This document shows positions 8,572 to 17,202 of a stretch of DNA of 64,000 bases, one piece after another; position 1 is the first letter of the stretch; each line of letters begins with the position of its first letter. The stretch covers positions 434,001 through 498,000 of the forward strand of contig CAVWPS010000002.1 in the NCBI GenBank assembly GCA_963756975.1. Reading direction: 5' to 3'. Source of the stretch: CAVRQM01 sp963756975 (GTDB lineage Bacteria > Pseudomonadota > Alphaproteobacteria > Acetobacterales > Acetobacteraceae). The notes beneath the pieces are model-generated. The model worked only from the letters and a program-made list of their open reading frames with translations, was not told the DNA's origin and ran no database searches. The position numbers and the translations under genes were made by a program.

Positions 8572-9999
8572 CTACCGGGCGGGCGAGACCTGGCCCGGCA
8601 CCGCGAAAATCTGGCCCGGGAAGATACGGTTCGGATCGCTGATCTGCTCGCGGTTCGCCTGGTAGATGACCGTGTACTGGATGCCGTGGCCGTAGGCGCG
8701 GCGCGCGATGCGCCACAGGGTCTGGCGCGGCTGAACGACGACGCGCCCGGCGAGCACATCCTCGGGCGCGATCACCGCGCGCTCGAACGGCAGTGCGACG
8801 CGGGCGAGGACCTGGCCACGAATGCCGATCTCGTCCACGCGAACCCGGTGCGGGCCGGCCGCGATCGCCGCCGCCGGTTCCAGCGCCCAGCGGCCCGCGC
8901 TGTCCGCGATCGTGTCGCCGACCGGCAGCTCGTCGACATACAGCCGCACCGCCGCGCCCGGATGGGCGGTGCCGGCGAACCGGATGGCGCCACCGGCCGC
9001 GTAGTCGACCTGATCGAGGTTCAGCGACGGCGCGAGCGCCTTGCCGGGCGGCGTCGGCGTCGCGGTGTCGGCCGCCGGCCGCTGCAACAGCCGTGGCGGC
9101 CCGTCCGGCGGCAGCAGCAGCGCGAGCGTGGCGGGCGGCGACCCGACTGACACCCCCGCCGGGGGCGCCTTGTCGGCCGGTTGCGGCACCACGACCAGCA
9201 GCGTGTCGCTCGCCGTGACCGGGGCCAGAGTTTCGGGCGCTTGCGCGGCCAGTCGCAGATCGTTCGCACCGGGCGGCAGGGCGGCGACCGGCAGCGCCAC
9301 CCACTGCCCGGTGGCGTCCGCGTGAACCTCGGCGATCGTGTTGCCGCCGGCTGAAATCGTCACGCGGGCGTTCGGCGTCGCGCGCCCGGCCAGCACGGCG
9401 TCGCCCGTCGACGTGACCCGCGCGATGTCGAAGCTCGGTCGCAACGGCGTGGCCGGCGACGTGGCGCTCGACACGGCATCGCCGGCGACGGGGCGTTCCG
9501 TCGCGGTTTGCGACGCCGCGTGGTCTTGCGAAGACGCCGGGGTGATCGGGGCACTCTGCCGCGCAACCATATTGTTCGCGGCGGCCGCGATTTGCGCGCC
9601 GTTCCCGGTCTGCTGCCCGTTCCCGGTCTGCTGCACGTTCCCGGTCTGCTGCACGTTCCCGGCCTGCTGCCCGTCCCCGGTCTGCGAGGCGGCTATGGCT
9701 GCGCGCGGCTGCAAGTCCGGCGACGCGGTCGCGGCACTCTGGCCGGCCGCCGCTGAAGCCGTCCGTGTCCGCGAAGCCGCCGCCACGGCCGCGGACGGCA
9801 CGGCGCGATCCTGCGCCATATGTCCCGTCGCGCCGTATGCTTGGACCGTGTTGGCCGGCCCCGGCTGGGCGGCGTAGCCCGAGAACCACACCCAAGCGGC
9901 CGCCCCGCCGAACAGGATCAGCCCGACGAGCGCCGCACGAACCGCCGAACGGCGCGGCGGCCGAGCTCGCCGAATCGCAGGACTCCCGAAATCTGACAT
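8572..9999 (-). CDS. Membrane-anchored LysM-domain protein
   Basis: 475 residues from ATG 9999. A basic N-terminus is followed by one membrane helix (about residues 22-42), so the bulk faces the periplasm. Next comes a long Ala/Thr/Gln-rich linker with five near-identical six-residue repeats (GNVQQT type). Two repeated beta-domains follow, each with a G-x-A-x-P-x-A-x-V pattern (AGRATPNARVTI; AGTAHPGAAVRL), like bacterial Ig-like adhesin or carrier domains. A C-terminal LysM (TLWRIARRAYGHG...IYQANR...P-G-Q) should bind peptidoglycan. Proteins of this build are common in alphaproteobacteria, with no firm role known. It precedes the ABC operon on the same strand. Confidence 0.85.
   Translation of the reverse strand: MSDFGSPAIRRARPPRRSAVRAALVGLILFGGAAAWVWFSGYAAQPGPANTVQAYGATGHMAQDRAVPSAAVAAASRTRTASAAAGQSAATASPDLQPRAAIAASQTGDGQQAGNVQQTGNVQQTGNGQQTGNGAQIAAAANNMVARQSAPITPASSQDHAASQTATERPVAGDAVSSATSPATPLRPSFDIARVTSTGDAVLAGRATPNARVTISAGGNTIAEVHADATGQWVALPVAALPPGANDLRLAAQAPETLAPVTASDTLLVVVPQPADKAPPAGVSVGSPPATLALLLPPDGPPRLLQRPAADTATPTPPGKALAPSLNLDQVDYAAGGAIRFAGTAHPGAAVRLYVDELPVGDTIADSAGRWALEPAAAIAAGPHRVRVDEIGIRGQVLARVALPFERAVIAPEDVLAGRVVVQPRQTLWRIARRAYGHGIQYTVIYQANREQISDPNRIFPGQIFAVPGQVSPAR
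9601..9690. repeat. 18-bp tandem repeat inside the LysM gene
   Basis: Five consecutive 18-base units (first copies gttcccggtctgctgccc and ...cac) run through the linker of the LysM gene. Each encodes six residues (GDGQQA, GNVQQT, GNVQQT, GNGQQT, GNGAQI on the minus strand). Because 18 is a multiple of three, copy-number change would keep the frame and only lengthen or shorten the linker. Confidence 0.9.
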
Positions 10000-10098
10000 A
10001 ACCGTGACATTAACACTGCGAAGGGCGGCGGCAAACGATTGCCCCAAATCATTCTCTGCCGCTTGGCGCTATGCCCCACGATAGGGCATCAATCTGGG

Positions 10099-10839
10099 AT
10101 GTCCGCGAGCCGCAACACCGTCCCGACCCCACCGCGCCGCTTTTCCGGTGCCGCCGCCGCGAGTGCCCGCATCCGCCTGCCGATGCGGGTCTGGGATTTG
10201 CCGACCCGGCTGTTCCACTGGCTCGTCGTGCTGCTGATCGCGCTGAGCTACGTCAGCATCAACCTCGCCGACAACAGCGTGACCTGGATGCGGATCCACC
10301 TGCTGTCCGGCTACGCGATGCTGACGCTATTGCTGTTCCGCCTGGTCTGGGGTTTCGCCGGCAGCGAGACCGCCCGGTTTCGCCACTTCGTCCGCTCGCC
10401 GATCGCGGGCCTGCGCCATCTCCGCGATTTCCGCACCCGCACGCCGGACGATCAGGTCGGCCACAACGAGGCGGGCGGCTGGATGGTGCTCGGCCTGCTC
10501 GCCTCGCTCGGCGTGCAGGTTATCAGCGGGCTATTCTCCAACTCGGACGGCGGGCCGGAGGGACCGCTCGCGCACCTCGTCTCGCAGCGCCTCAGCGACA
10601 CGCTGTCCACCGTCCACGCGATCTCGTTCAAGGTGCTGCTCGGCTTCATGGCGGTCCACGTCGTCGCGATCATCCTCTACGCCGTGGTGAAGGGGCACCG
10701 GCTGCTGTGGCCGATGATCACCGGCAAGAAACGCCTGCCCGCCGCCACGCCCGCGCCACGGATGGCGAGTGTCACCTTCGCCGCGTTCGTGCTCGTCTGC
10801 GCGGCGGCCGTCGTGGTGGTCCTGGTCCGGTTCGCCTAG
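10099..10839 (+). CDS. Cytochrome b561 family protein (di-haem)
   Basis: 246 residues from ATG 10099; ATG 10183 (MRVWDLPTRLFHW) is an alternative start closer to the usual family N-terminus. Four membrane helices carry the four expected haem-ligand histidines: RLFHW, RIHLLSG, TVHAISF and AVHVVAI. Such proteins pass electrons through the inner membrane, often to periplasmic c-type cytochromes or from quinol. A fifth hydrophobic segment ends the protein. Its stop overlaps that of the deoxyribosyltransferase-like gene by four bases on the opposite strand. Confidence 0.9.
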   Translation: MSASRNTVPTPPRRFSGAAAASARIRLPMRVWDLPTRLFHWLVVLLIALSYVSINLADNSVTWMRIHLLSGYAMLTLLLFRLVWGFAGSETARFRHFVRSPIAGLRHLRDFRTRTPDDQVGHNEAGGWMVLGLLASLGVQVISGLFSNSDGGPEGPLAHLVSQRLSDTLSTVHAISFKVLLGFMAVHVVAIILYAVVKGHRLLWPMITGKKRLPAATPAPRMASVTFAAFVLVCAAAVVVVLVRFA

Positions 10840-11393
10840 CCGCCGCCCAGAAACCGCGCCGCGGCGGCGATCGCGTCCTCGAACGCGCCGAGGTCGGTCC
10901 AGCGGTCGGCTTCGGGCACGGCGCGGGAAAACAGCGCCGTCATCGCGCCGTCGATCATCAGGTTGTCGACGCAGCCGAACGCCTCGACCGCCATGCCGTG
11001 CTCGTCGAGCCACCCGCGTGTCGCGTCGCGCCGCGCCTCCGGCCCGAGGAACGCCAGCGTGCGGGCGAAGAAATCCTCGCGCACGTTGGACCAGCCGAAC
11101 ACCGGCCCCCGCGCCGCCATGTACCCGAGTTCGAAGATCGTGCCCGCGTCCGCGCTCGGGCCGCGAAACGGGGTGAGGTTGGCCACGATCGCCTGACATC
11201 CGTTCATGTGCGCGACGTTTTGCGCGGCGATCCGCCGGGCCTCCGGCCAGTCGCGCCATGCCGGATTGTCGTCCACCGGATCGAGCGGGAAGATTCCGGT
11301 CAGCCCGTGCCGGGCACACACGGCTTTGAGCCGGGTGCCGCGCGCGACCGGATCGGGCAGGAAAACGTCGGGACCGGCCAGATAGACCCGCAC
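10836..11393 (-). CDS. Nucleoside 2-deoxyribosyltransferase family protein
   Basis: 185 residues. The start MRVYLAGPDVF is the characteristic first strand and loop of the family. The active-site segment ADAGTIFELGYM holds the nucleophilic glutamate, preceded by IVANLTPFRG with the conserved Asn and Arg. Family members exchange bases on 2-deoxynucleosides or hydrolyse deoxynucleoside monophosphates, so a salvage or pool-cleaning role is likely. The gene follows the REC-HPt gene by nine bases on the same strand and may be co-transcribed. Confidence 0.88.
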   Translation of the reverse strand: MRVYLAGPDVFLPDPVARGTRLKAVCARHGLTGIFPLDPVDDNPAWRDWPEARRIAAQNVAHMNGCQAIVANLTPFRGPSADAGTIFELGYMAARGPVFGWSNVREDFFARTLAFLGPEARRDATRGWLDEHGMAVEAFGCVDNLMIDGAMTALFSRAVPEADRWTDLGAFEDAIAAAARFLGGG

Positions 11394-11402
11394 CGTCGCG
11401 CT

Positions 11403-12254
11403 CTACGCCGCGACAGACTCGACGGCGGCTGCGACCGCGGCGGCGGCGGCGGCCAGCACGGCGTCCATCTGTTCAAGCACCTCGCTCGCCCGCGCGACAC
11501 CGCCGCGCCGGGTCGCCGCCATCACATGGCGCATCAGCCGCTCGATCGCCGACAGCCCGAAGGTCCCGGCGATGCCGGCGATGGCGTGCGCCTCCATCTC
11601 GGTGTCGCGCGCATTGCCGGCGGCGACCGCGGCGGCGAGCAGCGGAAGGCGTTGCGCGATGTCCCGGACAGACCGGTTCAACAGGCTCACGACCATCGCC
11701 TCGTGCAGTCCGCGCCGCAGTTCGCGCAAACGGTCCGCATCCAGGTCGGGGGCAGTCCCGGTGTCGTCTTCCGCCGCCGGCTCCGCGACGCCACGCAACG
11801 GCTCGCGATCCTCCGACCAGGATTCGCGCCCGATCATGCCGGTCAGCTCGGCGTGGCGGACCGGCTTGCCGATCATGTCATCCATTCCGGCCGCGATGCA
11901 TTTCGCGCGATCGGCGCTCGTCGTGCTGGCGGTCAGCGCCACGATCGGCACAGTGGCCGCGAGCCCCGGCAGCGCGCGGATGCGCCGCGCCGTTTCGAAC
12001 CCGCTCATGCCGGCCATCCGCAAATCCATGAAGACGAGGTCGTACGGGTAACCGGCGACCATCCGCAGCGCGTCGAACCCGTTTTCGGCCACATCGACCC
12101 GGTGCCCCTCGCGCCGGAGCATCATCGCGGTCACGACATGGTTGGCGGCATCGTCCTCGACGAGGAGGACGGCCGCTCGGCGCGCCCGGCGGATCGCCGA
12201 ATGCAAGACCGTCGGCAACCACTCGCGTCGGGACGGCGGGATAGAGTCGGTCAT
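11403..12254 (-). CDS. REC-HPt phosphorelay protein without a kinase domain
   Basis: 283 residues from ATG 12254. Residues ~28-140 are a receiver domain with acidic pocket LLVEDD and phosphoacceptor Asp77 in VFMDLRM, plus Lys130 in GKPV. After a ~40-residue acidic linker a helical HPt domain carries His223 in EAHAIAGIAGTFGL, the normal histidine phosphotransfer motif. No histidine kinase, DNA-binding or output domain is present, so the protein looks like the detached C-terminus of a hybrid kinase. It could shuttle phosphate between an unlinked kinase and a response regulator. It diverges from icd. Confidence 0.9.
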   Translation of the reverse strand: MTDSIPPSRREWLPTVLHSAIRRARRAAVLLVEDDAANHVVTAMMLRREGHRVDVAENGFDALRMVAGYPYDLVFMDLRMAGMSGFETARRIRALPGLAATVPIVALTASTTSADRAKCIAAGMDDMIGKPVRHAELTGMIGRESWSEDREPLRGVAEPAAEDDTGTAPDLDADRLRELRRGLHEAMVVSLLNRSVRDIAQRLPLLAAAVAAGNARDTEMEAHAIAGIAGTFGLSAIERLMRHVMAATRRGGVARASEVLEQMDAVLAAAAAAVAAAVESVAA

Positions 12255-12333
12255 GCGGGACGCTATCGCGACGCCGGCACGGCGAGCAAATCGGTCGTGC
12301 GCGGGGCTCGCGGCGAACGCGACCCGTCGCGCC

Positions 12334-12361
12334 TTGCCGCGCAAGCCCCATCCTGTATGTC
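12334..12361 (+). promoter_or_regulatory. Possible sigma-70-type promoter of icd
   Basis: TTGCCG and TATGTC are separated by 16 bases, ending 28 bases before the icd start. A strong ribosome site (CAGGAG) follows. The match is modest and the spacer one short of ideal. Confidence 0.3.
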
Positions 12362-12389
12362 GTCAGCGGATTAGCGAGCAGGAGCGCCC

Positions 12390-13610
12390 ATGGCCAAGAT
12401 CACCGTGAAAACCCCGGTCGTCGAGATGGACGGGGACGAGATGACCCGGATCATCTGGGGCTTCATCAAGGACCGGCTGATCCTGCCGCACCTGGAGATC
12501 GACCTTAAATACTACGACCTCGGGATCGAGCACCGGGACGCGACCGACGACCAGGTCACGGTCGACGCGGCCCACGCGACCAAGCAGTACGGCGTCGCCG
12601 TCAAATGCGCGACGATCACGCCGGACGAGGCGCGTGTCACCGAGTTCGGCCTGAAGAAGATGTGGCGCAGCCCGAACGGGACGATCCGCAACATCCTCGA
12701 CGGCACGATCTTCCGCGAGCCGATCATCTGCGCGAACGTGCCCCGGCTGGTGCCGCACTGGACCAAGCCGATCGTCATCGGCCGCCACGCCTACGGCGAC
12801 ATCTACCGCGCGACCGAGACCAAGATCCCCGGGCCGGGCAAGGTGACGCTGCAGTATCACCCGGCCGACGGCAGCGCGCCGATGATCATGGACGTGCACG
12901 ATTTCAAAGGCCCGGGCGTGGCGCTCGGCATGCACAACACCCGAGCCAGCATCGAGGGCTTCGCCCGGGCGTCGCTGAACTACGGCCTCAGCCGTGGCTT
13001 CCCGGTCTATCTGTCGACCAAGAACACGATCCTCAAAGCCTATGACGGCATGTTCAAGGACGTGTTCCAGGAGATCTTCGACGCCGAGTTCAAGGCCGCG
13101 TTCGACGCGAAGGGCATCACCTACGAGCACCGCCTGATCGACGACATGGTCGCCAGCGCCCTGAAATGGGAAGGCGGCTATCTGTGGGCCTGCAAGAACT
13201 ACGACGGCGACGTCGAGAGCGACATCGTGGCGCAGGGCTTCGGCAGCCTCGGCCTGATGACCAGCGTGCTGCTGAGCCCCGACGGCAAGACGGTCGAGAG
13301 CGAGGCCGCGCACGGCACCGTCACCCGCCACTACCGCGAGCACCAGAAGGGCCGCACCACCAGCACGAACCCGATCGCGTCGATCTTCGCCTGGACGCGC
13401 GGCCTGATCTATCGCGGCCAGTTCGACAACACGCCGGACGTGACGCGCTTCGCCGAAACGCTGGAGCGCGTCTGCGTGCAGACGGTCGAGGCGGGCGACA
13501 TGACGAAGGATCTCGCGGTGCTGATCGGGCGCGAGCAGACATGGCTGAGCACGCAGGATTTCCTCGCCCGCATCGACGAGAACCTGCAGACCGCCATGGC
13601 GCACGGCTGA
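12390..13610 (+). CDS. icd: NADP-dependent isocitrate dehydrogenase
   Basis: 406 residues, the length of the eukaryote-type homodimeric enzyme used by many alphaproteobacteria. It converts isocitrate to 2-oxoglutarate in the TCA cycle and yields NADPH. Visible signatures are VVEMDGDEMTRIIW at the N-terminus, SPNGTIRNILDGT for substrate binding, and KNYDGDVESDIVAQGFGSLG with the metal-binding aspartates. EAAHGTVTRHYR is the NADP-contact region. A clear CAGGAG site precedes the ATG. The TGA overlaps the next start (TGATG). Confidence 0.97.
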   Translation: MAKITVKTPVVEMDGDEMTRIIWGFIKDRLILPHLEIDLKYYDLGIEHRDATDDQVTVDAAHATKQYGVAVKCATITPDEARVTEFGLKKMWRSPNGTIRNILDGTIFREPIICANVPRLVPHWTKPIVIGRHAYGDIYRATETKIPGPGKVTLQYHPADGSAPMIMDVHDFKGPGVALGMHNTRASIEGFARASLNYGLSRGFPVYLSTKNTILKAYDGMFKDVFQEIFDAEFKAAFDAKGITYEHRLIDDMVASALKWEGGYLWACKNYDGDVESDIVAQGFGSLGLMTSVLLSPDGKTVESEAAHGTVTRHYREHQKGRTTSTNPIASIFAWTRGLIYRGQFDNTPDVTRFAETLERVCVQTVEAGDMTKDLAVLIGREQTWLSTQDFLARIDENLQTAMAHG

Positions 13611-14089
13611 TGGCGCGCGCGCTGGTCCGGGTTCTGGCGGCGATCACGGCGCTGGTTCCCGGACTTGCGCCAATGTCAGGACCGGCGCTCGCGGCCGGCT
13701 TGGTCGTGCTGCCGCGTGGGCAAGTGCCGCCGCCCATTCCGCCGACGCCGCCGATCGTGGTGGGGCCGTACGCCGGCGGCGTGCCGATCGTCTGCACCGC
13801 ACGGGACGTCGCGATCCGGGCCGACAACATCGCGGTCGTGTTGCGCGGCGGCTGCCGTTCGGTGTCGGTCGACGGCGGCCGGGTGACGGTCACGGCGGAG
13901 CTGGAACCGGGCGCCACGCTGTGGCTCGGCAGCGCCGGGGTCGTCGTCAACTACGCGCTGGTCGGGCGCGGCCCGCCGCCGGTCGTCCGCCTGACCGCCG
14001 CCGGTCTGCACGCGACCCATATCGAGCGGCTGGGTGAAGCCGCCCTGTCGCTCCCCGTCCCGGCGGCGATCGGTTTGCCGCCGTATTAA
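13610..14089 (+). CDS. Secreted protein, weakly DUF3060-like
   Basis: 159 residues with a Sec signal (MARALVRVLAAITA...cleavage near ALAAG), then a proline-rich PPPIPPTPPI stretch. The core has alternating short beta motifs (IRADNIAVVLRGGCRSVSV, VTVTAELEPGATLWL) that resemble a parallel beta-helix such as DUF3060. Two cysteines (IVCTA, GGCRS) may pair. The function is unknown. The start overlaps the icd stop in TGATG, so it is coupled to icd, an odd partner for a periplasmic protein. Confidence 0.6.
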   Translation: MARALVRVLAAITALVPGLAPMSGPALAAGLVVLPRGQVPPPIPPTPPIVVGPYAGGVPIVCTARDVAIRADNIAVVLRGGCRSVSVDGGRVTVTAELEPGATLWLGSAGVVVNYALVGRGPPPVVRLTAAGLHATHIERLGEAALSLPVPAAIGLPPY

Positions 14090-14155
14090 TCTGGCGCGTA
14101 ATTGACGCGCGGCCTCGGAGCGTTCGATTGTGCGCGGCATTTGCCGGAGGCCGAC

Positions 14156-14989
14156 ATGACAGAGATGACGCCGAACCGCCGCGGTTTTCTGATGACCAGC
14201 CTGATCGCGGGCCTGACGCTCGCCACCACGCGGGTCGAGGCGCAGGCGATCCACACCGACGACGACGGGCTCGACGCGCACGAGGTGCAGATCCCCGTCG
14301 CCGACGGCACCCTGCCCGGCTACGCCGCCAAGCCGAAGGGCCCCGGGCCGTTCCCGACCGTGCTGGTGATCGAGGAAATCTTCGGCGTCCACGAATACAT
14401 CAAGGATGTCTGCCGCAGGCTGGCAAAGCAGGGCTACCTCGCCGTCGCGCCGGAGTTGTACGCGCGCCTCGCCGACCTGTCGAAGATGTCCGACATCCAG
14501 CAGATCTTCCGCGACGTCATCCTCAAGGCGCCGGACGCGACGATGCTGTCCGACCTCGACCACGCCGCCACCTGGGCGTCCACCCACGACGGCGATCCGG
14601 GACGGCTGGCGGTGATGGGCTTCTGCCGCGGCGGCCGCGACACGTGGCTGTACGCCGCGCACAACCCCAACCTGAAGGCGGCGGTCGCCTGGTATGGCCC
14701 GGTCGGCGGCCCGACCAGCCCGATCCAGCCCGTCACCGCCGGCTCGGTCGCGGCGCACATCAACTGCCCGCTGCTCGGTCTGTATGGCGCCAAGGACGAC
14801 AGCATCCCGCCCGCCGACGTGCAGGCGACCGCCGCGGCCGCGCGCCGGGCGGGCAAAAAGGTCGAGATCGTGATGTTCCCGGACGCCGGTCACGCGTTCC
14901 ACGCCGACTACCGGCCCAGTTACGTGCGCGACGCCGCCGAGGATGGCTGGAAGCGCGCATTGGGGTGGCTGAACAAGTACGACGCCTAG
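14156..14989 (+). CDS. Tat-exported dienelactone hydrolase family protein
   Basis: 277 residues from ATG 14156, chosen for its GGAGG site; an in-frame ATG 18 codons upstream lacks one. It carries a Tat-type start (NRRGFLMTSL). The dienelactone hydrolase triad is complete: Cys157 in MGFCRGG, Asp215 in GAKDDS and His246 in DAGHAFH. VIEEIFGVHEYIKDV is the usual oxyanion and lid segment. The archetype opens dienelactone in chloroaromatic breakdown, but exported versions like this are general ester hydrolases. It converges on dksA with a palindromic repeat between. Confidence 0.9.
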   Translation: MTEMTPNRRGFLMTSLIAGLTLATTRVEAQAIHTDDDGLDAHEVQIPVADGTLPGYAAKPKGPGPFPTVLVIEEIFGVHEYIKDVCRRLAKQGYLAVAPELYARLADLSKMSDIQQIFRDVILKAPDATMLSDLDHAATWASTHDGDPGRLAVMGFCRGGRDTWLYAAHNPNLKAAVAWYGPVGGPTSPIQPVTAGSVAAHINCPLLGLYGAKDDSIPPADVQATAAAARRAGKKVEIVMFPDAGHAFHADYRPSYVRDAAEDGWKRALGWLNKYDA

Positions 14990-14995
14990 CCCGCC

Positions 14996-15096
14996 TTCTC
15001 CCGTCCCCTCGGGGGAGGGCCGGGGTGAGGGTCTTCTGCGACAACTCGGGTGCTCGCCCCCTCACCCAACCCTCTCCCGAGGGAGAGGGCTTCTCG
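14996..15096. repeat. Mosaic palindromic intergenic repeat
   Basis: A ~100-base element between two convergent genes. Arms of the type gagggccggggtgagggt and ccctcacccaaccctctccc are imperfect inverted copies flanking a short centre. The small hairpins ctcgggggag and tctcccgagggaga lie at the ends. The same arm sequences recur at 56.5 kb. Elements of this kind are common in Rhodospirillales genomes and could end transcription from both sides. Confidence 0.75.
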
Positions 15097-15106
15097 GCAA
15101 GCAAGC

Positions 15107-15523
15107 TCAGTCGTCGCGGTGAACCCGCTCCATCCGCTCGTGCCGCTCCTGCGCCTCGATCGACAGGGTGGCGATCGGGCGGGCGATCAGGCGCTTCAGC
15201 CCGATCGGCTCGCCGCTCTCCTCGCAATAGCCGTAGCTGCCGCCCTCGACCCGCTGCAGCGCCTGGTCGATCTTCGAGATCAGCTTTCTCGCGCGGTCCC
15301 GGGTCCGCAGTTCCAGCGCGCGGTCCGTCTCGACGCTCGCGCGGTCGGTCACGTCCGCCTCGTGGATGCCGCCTTCCGATAGGCTGGCCAGCGTTCCGTC
15401 CGCCTCGCGCAGCAACTCGCTCCGCCAGCGCAGCAGTTTGTTACGGAAGAATTCGACCTGGACGGGGTTCATGAACGCCTCGTCGTCGGTCGGAACGTAG
15501 TCCGGCGGCAGGGAAATCATCAT
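15107..15523 (-). CDS. dksA: RNA polymerase-binding transcription factor DksA
   Basis: 138 residues with a helical coiled coil (residues ~25-95) and a C-terminal zinc-finger-like region GYCEESGEPIGLKRLIARP. Only the first cysteine of the four-Cys finger remains; LSIEAQERHE replaces the second pair. This is the usual alphaproteobacterial form and not damage. The acidic coiled-coil tip that enters the RNA polymerase secondary channel contains the expected aspartates near EADVTD. It works with ppGpp to repress stable-RNA promoters and activate amino-acid genes. A perfect 12-base palindrome lies about 90 bases upstream. Confidence 0.93.
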   Translation of the reverse strand: MMISLPPDYVPTDDEAFMNPVQVEFFRNKLLRWRSELLREADGTLASLSEGGIHEADVTDRASVETDRALELRTRDRARKLISKIDQALQRVEGGSYGYCEESGEPIGLKRLIARPIATLSIEAQERHERMERVHRDD

Positions 15524-15613
15524 GGCCGCTGTTCCTTCGCCGGCGGTGCCGTGGCGGCACGTCCGGCGTCAAATAAGGCATGAAGGCGTCGGCCGCTCTG
15601 TAACCAGCGCGCT

Positions 15614-15625
15614 TTGTCGCGACAA
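15614..15625. promoter_or_regulatory. Perfect 12-bp palindrome TTGTCGCGACAA upstream of dksA
   Basis: The sequence ttgtcgcgacaa reads the same on both strands and sits between dksA (start at 15523) and the end of fliX. A looser half-match (gcgcgacaatt) follows 12 bases later. The site fits a dimeric repressor operator, but no regulator can be named. Confidence 0.4.
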
Positions 15626-15652
15626 GGGGTTAGGGCGCGACAATTCACCCCA

Positions 15653-16042
15653 TCATGATCGATTGTGGCGGGCCAGTTCGATCCGGACACGGAGCGTCGT
15701 CATGGCGATCGCCCCGCCCAGCGCCGCGTCGGCCGCGTCGGCCGGCTCGGACGCGATGCGGGCCAGGTCGGCCACCGCCTCCCCCGTGGTCCCGTTCAGC
15801 AACGCCCGCTGAAGACGGGTCAGGGCGGCCAGCAGCAAGGCGCACCGGTGCCGCGCCTTGCGGTCGCGGGCCTGCGGCGTCGCCTCCTCCTGCAGGGCCA
15901 GCAGCGACGCGCCCTCGGTCCCGGCCGCGGCTGCCGGCGGACCGGGCGCGCCGATCGGTTCGGACACCCGAAAGCCGGGAACGGTGTTCCGGCGGCGGGC
16001 GGCCAGCGGCGACCGGGCGGGGGAAAGGCCGTTGATGATCAT
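15653..16042 (-). CDS. fliX: Flagellar assembly regulator FliX
   Basis: 129 residues from ATG 16042 (MIINGLSPAR). The first ~50 residues are Pro/Ala-rich. The C-terminal helix bundle reads ASLLALQEE, then R-K-A-R-H-R-C-A-L-L-L-A-A-L-x-x-L-Q-R-A-L-L-N-G, and ends LRVRIELARH, all FliX signatures. In Caulobacter, FliX couples class II flagellar assembly to the sigma-54 activator FlbD. The gene pair fliX/flgI, divergently oriented, is the same arrangement as in Caulobacter, which supports the call. No flbD is in the window. Confidence 0.85.
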   Translation of the reverse strand: MIINGLSPARSPLAARRRNTVPGFRVSEPIGAPGPPAAAAGTEGASLLALQEEATPQARDRKARHRCALLLAALTRLQRALLNGTTGEAVADLARIASEPADAADAALGGAIAMTTLRVRIELARHNRS

Positions 16043-16104
16043 GCGGCGATCCTGCCCGCGACCGGTTAGCCGATCGTTCACGCGGCGCGGCGAAACTTCC
16101 TCTC

Positions 16105-17202
16105 ATGACGCGCGCCCCCATCCTTGCCGTGCTGCTGGCCATCCTGTCCGGTTCCGCGTCGGCGCAGGTGCGGATCAAGGACATCGCCGACGTCGACGGC
16201 GTGCGCGAAAACCAGCTCGTCGGCTACGGCCTCGTCGTCGGCCTGCCCGGCACCGGCGACAAGCTCGACTCCGCCGTGTTCACCAAACAGTCGCTGGTCG
16301 GAATGCTCGAACGGCTCGGCGTCAACACACGCGACCAGCAGGCGAAGCTGTCGACCAAGAACGTGGCGGCCGTCATGGTCACGGCCAGCCTGCCCGCCTT
16401 CGCCCGCAGCGGGGAGCGGATCGACGTCACCGTCTCCGCGTTCGGCGACGCGAGCAACATCACCGGCGGCGAGTTGCTGGTCACCCCGCTGCTGGCCGCC
16501 GACGGGGAGGTGTACGCGGTGGCACAGGGCGCGGTTCAGACCGGTGCCATCGCCGCCAAGGGTGCCGCGAGTTCGGTCACGCGCGGCGTGCCGACATCGG
16601 GACGGATCAGCAACGGTGCCTCGGTCGAGCGCGAGGTGCCGTATCAGCTTGAGGCGCGCGGCGGCTTGCGGCTCGGCCTGCGCAACCCCGATCTGACGAC
16701 CGCGCGACGGATCGCGGCCGCCATCAACGGGGCACTCGGGGCCGGGGCGGCGCGCGCGACCGACCCGCGCACGGTCGCCGTCAACCTGCGCGGCACCGAC
16801 CCGATGGACGCGCTGGCCACGATCGAGGATCTTCGCGTGCAGCCTGATACCGCGGCGACAGTGGTGATCGAGGAGGCGAGCGGCACCATCGTCATGGGGG
16901 CCGACGTGCGCATCAGCACGGTCGCGATCGCGCAGGGCAACCTCACCATCCGCGTGACCGAAACGCCGGAGGTGAGCCAGCCCGCGCCGTTCTCGAACGG
17001 CAAGACGACGGTGGTGCCGCGAACGCAAATCTCGGTCGATGACGGGCACGACAAGAAGCTCGGCATTCTGCACGGCGGTGTCACGCTCGGCGACCTCGTC
17101 GGCAGCCTCAACTCGCTCGGCGTCGGGCCGCGCGACATGATTTCCATCCTCCAATCGATCAAGGCGGCCGGCGCGCTGCAGGCCGATCTGGTGGTGCGAT
17201 GA
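16105..17202 (+). CDS. flgI: Flagellar P-ring protein FlgI
   Basis: 365 residues with a Sec signal ending SASAQ. FlgI forms the periplasmic P ring that lets the flagellar rod turn in the peptidoglycan. Typical segments are RIKDIADVDGVRENQLVGYG, LVVGLPGTGD, SVLVTASLPAFARSG-like MVTASLPAFARSGERIDV and the C-terminal DLVGSLNSLGV...ILQSIKAAGALQA. Length and ends match the family. It is followed by flgJ in an ATGA overlap and then a FlgN-like gene, so the three form one operon. Confidence 0.97.
   Translation: MTRAPILAVLLAILSGSASAQVRIKDIADVDGVRENQLVGYGLVVGLPGTGDKLDSAVFTKQSLVGMLERLGVNTRDQQAKLSTKNVAAVMVTASLPAFARSGERIDVTVSAFGDASNITGGELLVTPLLAADGEVYAVAQGAVQTGAIAAKGAASSVTRGVPTSGRISNGASVEREVPYQLEARGGLRLGLRNPDLTTARRIAAAINGALGAGAARATDPRTVAVNLRGTDPMDALATIEDLRVQPDTAATVVIEEASGTIVMGADVRISTVAIAQGNLTIRVTETPEVSQPAPFSNGKTTVVPRTQISVDDGHDKKLGILHGGVTLGDLVGSLNSLGVGPRDMISILQSIKAAGALQADLVVR

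Noticed and set aside
9601..9690. Short regular repeats that could be mistaken for a CRISPR array
   Set aside because: Units are contiguous with no spacers, keep the reading frame and encode a six-residue protein repeat.
15107..15523. Loss of zinc-finger cysteines in DksA as a sign of decay
   Set aside because: Alphaproteobacterial DksA proteins normally keep only one cysteine; the rest of the protein is conserved.
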